Assembly: GCA_020634855.1 (NCBI GenBank)
Contig: JACKAU010000009.1
Span: 62,001-126,000, forward strand
DNA: 64,000 nt
DNA from: Anaerolineales bacterium
GTDB taxonomy: Bacteria > Chloroflexota > Anaerolineae > 4572-78 > J111
Direction of reading: 5' to 3'
Shown here: positions 8,258-17,357 of the stretch, in pieces
Layout of the letters: every line of letters starts with the position of its first letter
How positions within the stretch are numbered: position 1 is the stretch's first letter
Notes under the pieces: generated by a model
The model's database searches: none
The model's input: the letters and a program-made list of their open reading frames with translations, nothing else
What the model was told of the DNA's origin: nothing
Program-made: the position numbers and the translations under genes

Positions 8258-9808
8258 TTACATGGGGATGAGACCGTGTTTTTTCTGCGGTCTCAGTTCG
8301 CGTTTTGTACGTAGGCTTTCCAGAGCTAAACTTAAGTAGCGACGTGTGTCTTGAGGTTCAATCACATCATCAATTAAGTTGCGCGAGGCGGCCAGATAGG
8401 GATTACCAAACTCTTCTTGATATTTCGCAACAAACTCTTGCTGGGCTGCGGCCGGATCATCGGCTTTTTTGATTTCGTTCCGGTAAACAATGGGTACTGC
8501 CCCGGCGGCGCCCATCACCGCGATTTCTCCGGTTGGCCAGGACACCACCCGGTCGGCGCCTAAATCTTTACTGCACATAGCAATATAAGCGCCCCCGTAG
8601 GCTTTACGCAAAATAACGGTGAGCAGCGGCACAGTGGCAGATGAGTAGGCAAACAAGACCTTGGCCCCGTGGCGAATAATCCCGCTGTGCTCTTGCTGCA
8701 CACCCGGCATATAACCCGGCACATCGACAAATGTAATTAGTGGAATGTTGTAGGTATTGCAGAAGCGAACAAAGCCGGCAATTTTATCCGAGGCGTTGAC
8801 ATCTAAGACCCCGGCCATAAAGTTGGGCTGGTTGGCCACAATACCCACGGTGTGACCGTTCAAACGAGCAAAACCAATCACCACATTAGAGGCATAAAGC
8901 TCCTGCACTTCCAGAAAATCGCCGTTATCAAAGATCAGTTTGATCACCTCTTTGACATCATAAGGCTGGGCGGCGCCGTCTGGGATGACCGAATTGAGCG
9001 CGGGGACTGGGGAAATATCCAGATGGCCGGTGCCAAAATCGGGCGGATCTTCCAGGTTATTGGCTGGTAAGAAGCTGAGCAGTTTTTTACAGATTTGAAG
9101 AGCGTGCTCGTCGTTTTCGGCTAAGAAATGCACATTACCGCTCTTGGACATCTGGGCGACGGCCCCCCCCAGGTCTTCGCCGGAGATTTGCTCACCGGTC
9201 ACCTGACGAATCACTTGCGGGCCGGTGATAAACAGTTCCGCACCCTTAACCATTATGATAAAGTCCATTAGCGCCGGTGAGTAGGCCGCGCCCCCGGCAC
9301 ACGGGCCGGCAATAACGGCAATCTGCGGAATAACCCCAGAACCCAGCACGTTTCGATAAAAGATTCGAGCATAACCGCTCAACGCGCCAACACTCTCTTG
9401 AATCCGCGCCCCACCGCTGTCGTTGATGATGACGACCGGCGAACCGGTTTTGAGGGCCATATCTTGAATCTGGCAGATTTTATCGGCGTGCATCTCCCCG
9501 ACCGTACCGCCGGACACGGTAAAGTCCTGCGAAGCAACACAGACCTGGCGGCCATCCACCGTACCGACGCCGGTAACGACCCCTTCAGCCGGCATGGTTT
9601 TCTTGTCCATGCCAAAATGGGTAGCTCGGTGCCGGGTAAAAAGGTGCATCTCCTGAAAGGTGTCCGGATCGGTTAAAGCAGCAATCCGCTCGCGGGCAGT
9701 CAAGCGCCCTTTCTCGTGCTGCTTCTTCATCCGTTCCTCGCCGCCGCCTTTCTGGAGATCGGCTTTTTTGGCACGCAAATCCTTTATTTTGTCTAACGTG
9801 GTTGACAT
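8258..9808 (-). CDS. mmdA: methylmalonyl-CoA decarboxylase alpha subunit / propionyl-CoA carboxyltransferase
   Basis: A 516-residue acyl-CoA carboxyltransferase, the standard length. It transfers the carboxyl group between methylmalonyl-CoA and biotin. Both crotonase-like halves are visible: the first with DFTVSGGTVGEMHADKI and NDSGGARIQE (about 129-138) and GPCAGGAAYSPAL, the second with FVDVPGYMPGVQQEHSGIIRHGAK, RKAYGGAYIAM and WPTGEIAVMGAAGAV. The same family includes PccB; no biotin carboxylase gene is visible nearby, while the membrane subunits are, so the Na+-pumping decarboxylase is the better reading. GGAGGATCA precedes the ATG. Confidence 0.92.
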   Translation of the reverse strand: MSTTLDKIKDLRAKKADLQKGGGEERMKKQHEKGRLTARERIAALTDPDTFQEMHLFTRHRATHFGMDKKTMPAEGVVTGVGTVDGRQVCVASQDFTVSGGTVGEMHADKICQIQDMALKTGSPVVIINDSGGARIQESVGALSGYARIFYRNVLGSGVIPQIAVIAGPCAGGAAYSPALMDFIIMVKGAELFITGPQVIRQVTGEQISGEDLGGAVAQMSKSGNVHFLAENDEHALQICKKLLSFLPANNLEDPPDFGTGHLDISPVPALNSVIPDGAAQPYDVKEVIKLIFDNGDFLEVQELYASNVVIGFARLNGHTVGIVANQPNFMAGVLDVNASDKIAGFVRFCNTYNIPLITFVDVPGYMPGVQQEHSGIIRHGAKVLFAYSSATVPLLTVILRKAYGGAYIAMCSKDLGADRVVSWPTGEIAVMGAAGAVPIVYRNEIKKADDPAAAQQEFVAKYQEEFGNPYLAASRNLIDDVIEPQDTRRYLSLALESLRTKRELRPQKKHGLIPM

Positions 9809-9875
9809 TGATCCTCCTCTATATTTTTTTATACCGTTTGAAATGGTTTCGAGTTCAAGAATTCACCGGCTTCGT

Positions 9876-10721
9876 TTACTGTAACGCTTGCAAACAGAAT
9901 GATAGGCTGTCTCGTAAATTCTCTTTTAGCTTCGACTCATCGTCAGCTTGTAAACTCGTGGGGTTAAGCTCCAGTGAGATTAACCCCGGAAACGCTTGCA
10001 TTTTTAACCGCTTTAGCAAATCAGTTAAAGGTAGAAAACCGTGTTTGGGCAGTTGGTGTTCCTTTCCGTTAAAGTTTGATAGATGAATGTGGGCCACCTG
10101 CGGCTCAACTTTTTGAAAAAAAGCCAGCAAATCGGTTCCACGGGTTCCTACGTGTGTGGTATCAAAGGTCAGGTACTGAAACTGGCTGAGTGTATCCGGG
10201 TGGTGATAATAGTGCGGCTCCATACAAATGGGGCCAATCCGGCGACACGGCATATTTTCGATCGCGACCTTGACCGCCGTTTTCGACTGAAACTCGGCCA
10301 AGTCATGGCGCAGCCAATGCCCTAACTTGCCCGGCCCCACCACCGGCAGCGGCAGCGATATTTTGCGGCTGCTGTCCGGCATCGTTACCAGCCCTTGCAC
10401 CCTGAGCCAGCGCCCCGGCGGGTGAACAATGACCGTCTGCGCCCCCAGCGTCTCGGCCAGATGCACGCTGGCTTTGATGCTGTCGATGGGATCGCTGGGC
10501 CAATCTGATAAAAAAGATTTTCTGAAAGGACTGTGGACGGCCAAAATCGGCAGGTCATAACGGGCTACTAACTTCTGCAAATGGCCAGGCGTGTAGGTTT
10601 CGCGCCGCCAATCGACCATCAGCTCCACCCCATCGAAACCGGTTTCTTTGGCCAGACACATGGCTGTGTCCACATCAAAGTTAAAGAGCGAGCCTGTTGA
10701 CAGAATTACCGGGATCGTCAT
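9876..10721 (-). CDS. sugar phosphate isomerase/epimerase-like TIM-barrel protein
   Basis: A 281-residue protein of the AP-endonuclease-2/xylose-isomerase-like TIM-barrel superfamily. The typical first strand and helix (ILSTGSLFNFDV..AMCLAKETGFDGVELMVDW) and strand ends LAVHSPF, VIVHPPG, VAIENMP, LTFDTTHVG, VAHIHLSN and ISLELNP are present, giving the usual Glu/Asp/His metal ligands. The reaction is unknown. Its start overlaps the stop of the preceding tiny membrane-protein gene (ATGA), so it belongs to the same operon as the methylmalonyl-CoA genes, with which it has no obvious biochemical link. Confidence 0.75.
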   Translation of the reverse strand: MTIPVILSTGSLFNFDVDTAMCLAKETGFDGVELMVDWRRETYTPGHLQKLVARYDLPILAVHSPFRKSFLSDWPSDPIDSIKASVHLAETLGAQTVIVHPPGRWLRVQGLVTMPDSSRKISLPLPVVGPGKLGHWLRHDLAEFQSKTAVKVAIENMPCRRIGPICMEPHYYHHPDTLSQFQYLTFDTTHVGTRGTDLLAFFQKVEPQVAHIHLSNFNGKEHQLPKHGFLPLTDLLKRLKMQAFPGLISLELNPTSLQADDESKLKENLRDSLSFCLQALQ

Positions 10722-10846
10722 CTAAACAGAAAATACCATATCGCCGCAATAACCGACGTTAGGGCGCACCCGACGACAAAAAACTGTAAACCGCAAGCGA
10801 TGGGTGCATAGCGCATCTCAAATTGTCGTTCGTCAACGCCTAACAC
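10718..10846 (-). CDS. small single-helix membrane protein, unknown
   Basis: A 42-residue product is proposed from a GTG placed one base after the stop of the preceding gene; its own stop overlaps the next start as ATGA. The C-terminal half is a single hydrophobic helix (CGLQFFVVGCALTSVIAAIW), ending YFLFR. The exact fit between two neighbours suggests a real, translationally coupled gene rather than noise. A start at the internal ATG, giving 32 residues, is also possible. No family is recognised. Confidence 0.45.
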   Translation of the reverse strand: MLGVDERQFEMRYAPIACGLQFFVVGCALTSVIAAIWYFLFR

Positions 10847-10847
10847 G

Positions 10848-11207
10848 TTACTCGCCGGCCTCCTGGTGTGCTTTAAGCTTGTCCTGCCAAAAATCCATCT
10901 GTTGGCACTTGCACGGTTTGGCCTGGTCGATTTGGCCGGGCCGATAACTGTGGGGGCAACTTTGAGCCATTCCACCCTGAAAAGCAGGAGCAGAGTGATG
11001 CACGTGCCACCATTGGCTCTCGACGCCGGCGTAGCCGCAGTTATTCGCCATCGCTTGTAAATCGAACGTTGTGCCTAAACTCTGGGTCGGAATCGGTTGT
11101 GGAATGATACAGCCGTATCGATCATCAAAAATGCATCGCCGAGGCACATCGGCCGGCTTTCGCCAGAAACGGCCAATTCGCTTGATGAAACTGAAAACGT
11201 TGTACAA
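10848..11207 (-). CDS. hypothetical protein, Cys/His-rich, unknown
   Basis: A 119-residue open frame with a TTG start and no strong ribosome site. It holds several Cys and His residues (CIFDDRYGC near 26-34, NNCGYAG, QWWHVHH, SCPHSY, CKCQQ near 100), so a metal site is possible. I do not recognise the family. It fills the only gap in the methylmalonyl-CoA block and is followed immediately by the tiny membrane protein and the TIM-barrel gene. The frame could be shorter at the N-terminus. Confidence 0.45.
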   Translation of the reverse strand: MYNVFSFIKRIGRFWRKPADVPRRCIFDDRYGCIIPQPIPTQSLGTTFDLQAMANNCGYAGVESQWWHVHHSAPAFQGGMAQSCPHSYRPGQIDQAKPCKCQQMDFWQDKLKAHQEAGE

Positions 11208-11256
11208 GAGTGAGTGCCTATTTGTGAAACGGAATATGAAGCCGTAGTGCGTAGCT

Positions 11257-11295
11257 CGTAGGGCGTATTGAAGCTACACCTCACTACGCCCTACG
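11257..11295. repeat. intergenic palindrome (CGTAGGGCGTA type)
   Basis: CGTAGGGCGTA and TACGCCCTACG form an 11-bp perfect stem with a 17-base loop. The flanks (GTAGTGCGTAG before, TACGCATTACG after, then related ACGTCCTACGTCCTAC up to 11339) are built from the same words. It lies between mce and the small hypothetical gene and resembles the other palindromes of this window in design, not in sequence. Confidence 0.7.
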
Positions 11296-11335
11296 CATTA
11301 CGGGCTATCTTTTTTCACGTTCCACGTCCTACGTC

Positions 11336-11737
11336 CTACTCGCCTTTCTCATAAAGTTCGAGCAGTACGCCGTGTGATGATTTCGGGTGGATGAAAATAT
11401 ATTTATCGCCGCGTTTATTGGTGCGAACTTGGCCCAAAACTTCCAGACCGGCGGCGGCCAATTGGCTAACACTCTCATCAATGTTGTCGACTTCGAGGCA
11501 GACGTGGTGCAGCCCCTCGCCTTTTTTGGCCAAAAATTTGGCGACGCCGGAGTCATCCGTAATCGGCTGGATCAACTCCACCTCACCGGTGGCTGTGGGC
11601 ATGTAAGCCACTTTAACCGCCTCAGCCGGTTCCTCATTGACTTTTTGTAAGGGCAAACCAAGAGTTTCGCTGTAGACTTTGAGGGCTTCATCGATGTCAT
11701 GAACTACGATTGCGATGTGGTTTAGTTTTGTACTCAT
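11336..11737 (-). CDS. mce: methylmalonyl-CoA epimerase
   Basis: A 133-residue VOC (glyoxalase) fold protein that interconverts (S)- and (R)-methylmalonyl-CoA, linking the decarboxylase/carboxylase to the B12 mutase. The metal ligands are visible: His7 in KLNHIAIVV, the KGEGLHHVCLEVDNID region near 75-90 and Glu near the end in GVLLELYE. The HPKSSHGVLLEL ending is diagnostic. Its ATG overlaps the meaB stop by four bases (ATGA), so the two are translationally coupled. Length is normal for the family. Confidence 0.93.
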   Translation of the reverse strand: MSTKLNHIAIVVHDIDEALKVYSETLGLPLQKVNEEPAEAVKVAYMPTATGEVELIQPITDDSGVAKFLAKKGEGLHHVCLEVDNIDESVSQLAAAGLEVLGQVRTNKRGDKYIFIHPKSSHGVLLELYEKGE

Positions 11738-12879
11738 TTATCCTCTTCCCTATTGTTTTCAAAAGTTGTCAGTAATTTTTTGACAGCGGTGGTCGCCGGC
11801 AGACGGCCGTCAGCCACCGCACTTTCCACGTTCGGTAGAATGGCTTTGACGCCCGGATGGTTGAAAAAGCTGCTCTTGAGATGCTCTTCGACCATCGTAT
11901 GCACCCAATCGACCATTTGGGCGCGGCGTCGCGCTTCGAAAACGCCTGAGGCGGCGGTTTGTTGGCGAAACTTCTCGACCACTTCCCAGATTTCGGGAAT
12001 ACCGGTATTCATCAAGGCCGAGCAGATGTAGGCTTTGGTTTGCCACCCTTCCGTGGCCGGAGCCAGATAGTGGATAGCCTGGTTATACTCAGCCCGCGCC
12101 CGTTTGGCCTTCATCACGTTATCGCCGTCGGCTTTGTTGATGATCAGCGTGTCGGCCAGTTCCATGATCCCTTTTTTGATGCCTTGCAGTTCATCGCCGG
12201 CGCCGGCCAGCATTAGCAGCATAAAAAAGTCTACCATTGAGCGCACCATCGTTTCGCTCTGGCCCACGCCGACCGTCTCCATCAGGATGACATCGAAGCC
12301 GGCGGCCTCGCAGACCAGCATCGTCTCGCGGCTTTTGCGAGTGACGCCGCCCAGCATGCCGCCTGTGGGTGAAGGCCGGATAAAGGCTTCCGTCTCCCGC
12401 GATAGGCGTTCCATGCGGGTTTTGTCCCCGAGGATACTACCCTTGGTGAGCGAACTGGTCGGATCGACGGCCAGCACAGCCACTTTGTGCTTCTGCTCCA
12501 GCAGATAGCAGCCAAACGCCTCGATGAAAGTGCTTTTGCCGACCCCCGGCACGCCCGTAATCCCAATGCGGATGGAGTTGCCCGTGTACGGCAGCAACTG
12601 CTTTAGCACCGCCTGAGCCATATCCATATGCGCGATTGAGTTACTTTCGACCAGGGTGATCGTCCGACCCAAAATCATGCGATCGCCGGCCAAGACGCCC
12701 TGCACGTAGTCGTCAACCGACAGTTGGCGACGCCGGGGGCGGGGTTTGGGGGAGGCCGCGGCCGCCGGCTTAACCGCCATGCCGTCGTGCCCTCCCTCGA
12801 CGCCTTTCATCACATGCGTGGTAAACTCTTCACCGGCCCCTTCCGGCGTCCATTCCGGTTTCCGTTTATCCTCAGACAA
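11734..12879 (-). CDS. meaB: methylmalonyl-CoA mutase-associated GTPase MeaB (ArgK family)
   Basis: A 381-residue G3E-type P-loop GTPase that chaperones adenosylcobalamin loading and protects methylmalonyl-CoA mutase. GITGVPGVGKSTFIEAFG (about 103-120) is the Walker A region, followed by LAVDPTSS, a switch region with SPTGGMLGGVTRKSRE, the Walker B ILMETVGVGQSE and the base motif INKADGDN. The N-terminal extension of about 40 residues is longer than in many homologues; the proposed start is a TTG with AGGATTGG upstream, and a downstream start cannot be excluded. It lies between mutB and mce. Confidence 0.92.
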   Translation of the reverse strand: MSEDKRKPEWTPEGAGEEFTTHVMKGVEGGHDGMAVKPAAAASPKPRPRRRQLSVDDYVQGVLAGDRMILGRTITLVESNSIAHMDMAQAVLKQLLPYTGNSIRIGITGVPGVGKSTFIEAFGCYLLEQKHKVAVLAVDPTSSLTKGSILGDKTRMERLSRETEAFIRPSPTGGMLGGVTRKSRETMLVCEAAGFDVILMETVGVGQSETMVRSMVDFFMLLMLAGAGDELQGIKKGIMELADTLIINKADGDNVMKAKRARAEYNQAIHYLAPATEGWQTKAYICSALMNTGIPEIWEVVEKFRQQTAASGVFEARRRAQMVDWVHTMVEEHLKSSFFNHPGVKAILPNVESAVADGRLPATTAVKKLLTTFENNREEDK

Positions 12880-12888
12880 AATCCAATC

Positions 12889-13010
12889 CTATAGAGTTTA
12901 TAGAGTTTATAGAGTTACGGAGTTATGGAGTTATGGAGTTTAATGAGTTAGCCAATCTGAAAACGCTATAAACTCCACAAACTCCATAAACTCCACGAAC
13001 TCTATAAACG
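12889..13010. repeat. imperfect tandem and inverted GAGTTTATA repeats
   Basis: Between mutB and meaB the left half repeats GAGTTTATA/GAGTTATG words about seven times, and the right half (from 12966) has the complementary TATAAACTCC words about four times. The whole forms a long imperfect hairpin of some 45 bp per arm. No coding sense is seen. It interrupts an operon that is otherwise tightly packed. Confidence 0.8.
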
Positions 13011-13011
13011 C

Positions 13012-15201
13012 TTATGCTGGTTCGGCTGAACGTGCATCGATTTCTTGCAGGACTTTTTGGGCGGCCACAGGAATAACTGTCCCCGGCCCAAAGATAGCCG
13101 CTGCGCCGTGTTCTTTCAAATAATCGTAGTCTTGGGCCGGGATAACCCCGCCAATCACCACCATTATATCTTCACGGCCTAGTTTGGCTAATTCCTCGAC
13201 AAGCTGCGGTAGGAGCGTTTTGTGCCCCGCCGCCAAGGAACTCATCCCGACCACGTGGACGTCGTTCTCCACCGCCTGGCGGGCCGTTTCTTCCGGCGTT
13301 TGGAACAGCGGTCCGATATCGACGTCAAAGCCCAAGTCGGCAAAGGCCGTGGCGATCACTTTCGCGCCCCGGTCGTGGCCGTCCTGGCCCATCTTGGCCA
13401 CCATGATACGCGGGCGACGCCCTTCGCGAGCCTCGAACGCATCGGCCATTTTGCGGGTTTCGGACACTACGTCGTCGTCGCCAAACTCGGCGCTGTAAAC
13501 GCCGGAGATCGAGCGGATGACGGCTTTGTGGCGACCAAAGACTTTCTCCATCGCATCGGAGATTTCACCCAGCGAGGCGCGGGAACGGGTCGCTTCGACG
13601 GCCAGTCCCAGCAGGTTGCCTTCGCCCGTTTCCGCCGAATGGGTGATCGCGTTGAGCGCGGCCTGCACTTTGGCCTCGTCCCGCTCGGCGCGCATTCTTT
13701 CCAATCGCTTGATTTGGGCTTCGCGTACGGCGGTGTTATCCACTTCCAAAATTTCGATGGGTTCTTCCTTGGCCAGCCGATAGCGATTAACCCCGACAAT
13801 CGTCTCTTTGGCCGAGTCGATTTGGGCCTGGCGTCGCGCCGCAGCCTCTTCGATGCGCAGTTTCGGCACGCCGGCTTCGATGGCCTTAGCCATACCGCCC
13901 AGTTCCTCAACTTCTTGGATGTGCGCCCAAGCGCGGTGCATCAGGGCGTTGGTCAGGGCCTCGACATAGTAGGAGCCGCCCCACGGATCAACGACCTTGC
14001 AGATGCTAGTTTCATCTTGCAGGTAAAGCTGCGTGTTACGAGCGATACGGGCCGAGAAGTCGGTCGGCAGGGCGATGGCCTCATCCAACGCGTTGGTGTG
14101 CAGCGATTGGGTGTGGCCCAGCGCCGCGCCCATGGCTTCGATACAGGTGCGAACGACGTTGTTGAACGGATCTTGCTCGGTCAAGCTCCAGCCGGAGGTC
14201 TGGCTGTGCGTTCGCAGCGACATCGACTTGGCGTTTTTGGGATTGAACTGCTTGATCAGCTTGGCCCACAGCAGCCGGGCGGCCCGCATCTTGGCGACTT
14301 CCATAAAGTAATTCATGCCGATGGCCCAGAAGAAGGAGAGGCGCGGCGCAAATTTATCAACATCCATGCCGGCGGCAATACCGGTACGGACATATTGCAG
14401 ACCGTCGGCCAGGGTGTAGGCCATTTCCAAATCGGCGGTGGCTCCAGCTTCTTGCATGTGGTAGCCGGAGATACTGATACTGTTGAAGCGAGGCATATTT
14501 TGCGACGTGAAGGCAAAGATGTCGGCGATAATTTTCATCGAGGGCAGGGGCGGGTAGATGTAGGTATTCCGTACCATATACTCTTTGAGAATATCGTTTT
14601 GGATGGTGCCGGTCAGTTGCGATTGCTTGACGCCCTGCTCTTCGGCGGCCACGATGTAGAACGCCATCACCGGCAGCACTGCGCCGTTCATAGTCATTGA
14701 CACCGACATTTTGTCCAACGGGATGCTATCGAACAGGATTTTCATATCCAAGATCGAGTCGATGGCCACCCCGGCTTTCCCCACGTCACCGACCACGCGC
14801 GGATGGCTGGAGTCGTAGCCTCGGTGGGTAGCCAGGTCGAACGCCACCGACAACCCTTTTTGACCGGCGGCCAGGTTACGGCGATAGAAAGCGTTACTTT
14901 CTTCCGCTGTGGAGAAACCGGCGTACTGACGCACCGTCCAGGGGCGGGTGACGTACATGGTTTCGTACGGACCGCGTAAGAACGGCGGCAGCCCGGAGAA
15001 GTAACCGAGATGTTCCAGACCGGCTAGATCGGCCTGGGTGTAGAGGGGTTTGACATCGATCTGCTCCATCGTCTTCCATGCCAAATCTTCGACCGACATA
15101 CCGGTTTCGGCTTCGACCTGCTTGCGCCAGGTCGCTTCATCGACCGCGTCAAACGTAACGTCATCATAATTGATTGAAGTGAAATCTGGTGATTGGCTCA
15201 T
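13012..15201 (-). CDS. mutB: methylmalonyl-CoA mutase large (catalytic) subunit
   Basis: A 729-residue B12-dependent mutase converting succinyl-CoA and (R)-methylmalonyl-CoA. The N-terminal TIM barrel (about 50-560) shows LPPFLRGPYETMYVTRPWTVRQYAGFSTAEE-type sequence split by standard blocks, RNTYIYPP, SISGYHMQEAGA and NTQLYLQDET. The C-terminal B12 domain (about 595-729) has the base-off His motif DGHDRGAKVI, then MSSLAAGH and GGVIP. All residues for catalysis and cobalamin binding appear present. It follows mutA by two bases. Length is normal for the large subunit. Confidence 0.95.
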   Translation of the reverse strand: MSQSPDFTSINYDDVTFDAVDEATWRKQVEAETGMSVEDLAWKTMEQIDVKPLYTQADLAGLEHLGYFSGLPPFLRGPYETMYVTRPWTVRQYAGFSTAEESNAFYRRNLAAGQKGLSVAFDLATHRGYDSSHPRVVGDVGKAGVAIDSILDMKILFDSIPLDKMSVSMTMNGAVLPVMAFYIVAAEEQGVKQSQLTGTIQNDILKEYMVRNTYIYPPLPSMKIIADIFAFTSQNMPRFNSISISGYHMQEAGATADLEMAYTLADGLQYVRTGIAAGMDVDKFAPRLSFFWAIGMNYFMEVAKMRAARLLWAKLIKQFNPKNAKSMSLRTHSQTSGWSLTEQDPFNNVVRTCIEAMGAALGHTQSLHTNALDEAIALPTDFSARIARNTQLYLQDETSICKVVDPWGGSYYVEALTNALMHRAWAHIQEVEELGGMAKAIEAGVPKLRIEEAAARRQAQIDSAKETIVGVNRYRLAKEEPIEILEVDNTAVREAQIKRLERMRAERDEAKVQAALNAITHSAETGEGNLLGLAVEATRSRASLGEISDAMEKVFGRHKAVIRSISGVYSAEFGDDDVVSETRKMADAFEAREGRRPRIMVAKMGQDGHDRGAKVIATAFADLGFDVDIGPLFQTPEETARQAVENDVHVVGMSSLAAGHKTLLPQLVEELAKLGREDIMVVIGGVIPAQDYDYLKEHGAAAIFGPGTVIPVAAQKVLQEIDARSAEPA

Positions 15202-15203
15202 GG

Positions 15204-17357
15204 TTATGCACCCCCCAACTTTGATTGCAAATTCGCTAAGATTTTGTAGGTGTTCGCTCTGACGTGAATGAAGTCATCGACCCCGGCGGCTTTGTGCGCC
15301 TCGATTTGGTCGGCGGGATAGCCGGCCACAATGACGGTGGTTTGCGGACTGGCCGCTTTGATGGTTTGGGTGATGGGCGCGACCACATTCGGGTAGTCGG
15401 CATCGGTCGAGCAGATGACCACTACCGGCGCGCCGGAGCCGAGCGCGGCCTGGGCCGCCGCTTCCGGCGAATCGAACCCGTTGTTGGTCAACACTTCAAA
15501 GCCACCCACCTGGAAGAAGTCGGTGGAGAAGTCGGCGCGGGGTTTGTGCTGCGGAATCGGCCCCATATTAGCCAGGAACACTTGCGGCCGGTGGCCCGTC
15601 TTCTGCAAATAGTCTTCGGAGAAGGCCCGCAGTTCCTCGAACTGATACGAGCCTCGATGGACGCACAACTGCTGCACCGACGCTTTATCCTCGTCGCCTT
15701 TGCGCAGCGTGCGGGCAATCTCGCCCAGCGTTGCGCCGGCAACAGCGGCGGCGATGGCGAGACCCATCGCTGATTCGTCGTCACCGTCAAGAATCTGAGA
15801 CAGTTTGTCCAAGACATTCGTTTCGCCGGCGCCGCCGGGAGCGGTGCGGTAATCGCCGACATACTTGGCCCGTTTGGCATGAAGCGCTGCGTAGTCGGGC
15901 AGTTTGGCGGCGGGGAGTTCTTCGAGAATGTTGGCGTATTTGTTGGTGCCGACCAAAACATCTTTGCGACTGGCTAAACTGTTCAAGCGCGCTTCGGCCG
16001 TAGCCGCAACTTGTTTCTGCGGCGCACCTTCCTTTAAAGCGGCGTACATACCGCCCATTTTTTCAACACCTTGGAACAGTTCCCAAACCTTGCGGGCAAC
16101 CGTGTCGGTCAACTTTTCCACATACCAGGAACCGCCGGCCGGATCGACCACTTTGGTGACGTGGGCTTCCTGTTGGATAATCAACTGGGTATTGCGAGCA
16201 ATCCGCCGCGAGAATTCATCGGGCGGGCGAATGGCTTCGTCAAATTGGGCGGTGTGCATGCTGTCGCAGCCGGCTACGGCTCCGGCAAAGGCTTCGGTGG
16301 TGGTGCGCAGCATGTTGACGTAGGTGTCGTGGATGGTTTTGTTCCAGTAGCCTGAGCGGACGTGCATGGTCATTTTCTGCGAGGCTTCGCTGCCGCCGAA
16401 GGCTTTGACTACTTTGGCCCAAACCATCCGGGCGGCTCTCAGTTTGGCGACTTCCATAAAGTAGTTGGAGCCGACGGCGAAGGAGAAGCGCATCCGGGGC
16501 GCAACGTCATCGACGGCCAACCCGCGGGCGACCATCTCGCGCAGGTATTCGGTGGCGGTGGCCAGCACATAGCCCAACTCCTCGACGGCGCTGGCGCCGC
16601 TGTCGGCGTAAGGTTCACCGTGGACGGTCACGATCTTCAGTTGGGGCGCATTATCTTTGGCCCAGGTGATCATCTGCGCCATCACATCGTAAGCGCCGGC
16701 AACCGAGCGGGGAAAATCGCCCTCACGGGCCAAAATACCCAACGGGTCCATTTCGATGCCGCCTTGCAATGAGTCGGTGGCGATCCCTTTCTTCTTGGCT
16801 AAGGCCATCAACAGGGCCATGGTTGGCATGGCCGCTGAATGGGATTGAATGTAAAGCGGGGTTTTTGTCAGGTCGATGCCGTCCAAGGCTTTGGCTAAAT
16901 CATCAACCGTAGCAATGGAGACGCCGCCCAAACCCACGTCGCCCACTTGGGCTTCGTCCGGGTCTTGACCCAGCAGGGTGGCTTTATCAAGGCGCAGGTT
17001 AACGGCGGTTTGTCCCCGCTCTAAATCATAGCGGATGGCTTGATTGAACTCTTCAGCCGTACTATAGGGGATTTCCTGGCAAATTAGCCACGCGTTCTGG
17101 TTGTTACCCAGCGCGTCGCCTCCCCGCACGTAAGGAGGAAAGCCGGGTAGATAGGCTAGATGGGACAACCCTTCCAAGTCCTCTTGGCGGTAGAGGGGTT
17201 GGACATCAATGCCCTCGTATGTTTTGGTGACCAATCTTTTCTCAAAGGGAGCACCCTTTAACTGCGCGTCGACTGCTTCGCGCCAGGCCTCGTAGGTTGG
17301 TGGTGGAAATTCACTTAAGAGGCGACCATTCTGTTTACTTTGAGATTCAGTTGTCAT
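15204..17357 (-). CDS. mutA: methylmalonyl-CoA mutase small subunit
   Basis: A 717-residue homologue of mutB that forms the non-catalytic half of the heterodimer. The barrel domain is intact (LPGFPPYVRGGDALGNN, RMRFSFAVGSNYFMEVAKLRAARM, RIARNTQLIIQQE), but in the C-terminal cobalamin domain the His motif is gone: the equivalent region reads NMGPIPQHKPRADF. This loss is the known hallmark of the small subunit. GGAGGG precedes the ATG. It is the first gene of the methylmalonyl-CoA block. Confidence 0.93.
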   Translation of the reverse strand: MTTESQSKQNGRLLSEFPPPTYEAWREAVDAQLKGAPFEKRLVTKTYEGIDVQPLYRQEDLEGLSHLAYLPGFPPYVRGGDALGNNQNAWLICQEIPYSTAEEFNQAIRYDLERGQTAVNLRLDKATLLGQDPDEAQVGDVGLGGVSIATVDDLAKALDGIDLTKTPLYIQSHSAAMPTMALLMALAKKKGIATDSLQGGIEMDPLGILAREGDFPRSVAGAYDVMAQMITWAKDNAPQLKIVTVHGEPYADSGASAVEELGYVLATATEYLREMVARGLAVDDVAPRMRFSFAVGSNYFMEVAKLRAARMVWAKVVKAFGGSEASQKMTMHVRSGYWNKTIHDTYVNMLRTTTEAFAGAVAGCDSMHTAQFDEAIRPPDEFSRRIARNTQLIIQQEAHVTKVVDPAGGSWYVEKLTDTVARKVWELFQGVEKMGGMYAALKEGAPQKQVAATAEARLNSLASRKDVLVGTNKYANILEELPAAKLPDYAALHAKRAKYVGDYRTAPGGAGETNVLDKLSQILDGDDESAMGLAIAAAVAGATLGEIARTLRKGDEDKASVQQLCVHRGSYQFEELRAFSEDYLQKTGHRPQVFLANMGPIPQHKPRADFSTDFFQVGGFEVLTNNGFDSPEAAAQAALGSGAPVVVICSTDADYPNVVAPITQTIKAASPQTTVIVAGYPADQIEAHKAAGVDDFIHVRANTYKILANLQSKLGGA

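Noticed and set aside
10848..11207. Assignment of the Cys/His-rich protein to a zinc-ribbon family
   Set aside because: The Cys and His residues do not follow any known ribbon spacing; left as hypothetical.
13222..14700. Long open frame of 492 codons antisense to mutB
   Set aside because: It lies opposite a certain gene with strong codon bias, which often leaves the antisense frame open; no domain is recognisable.
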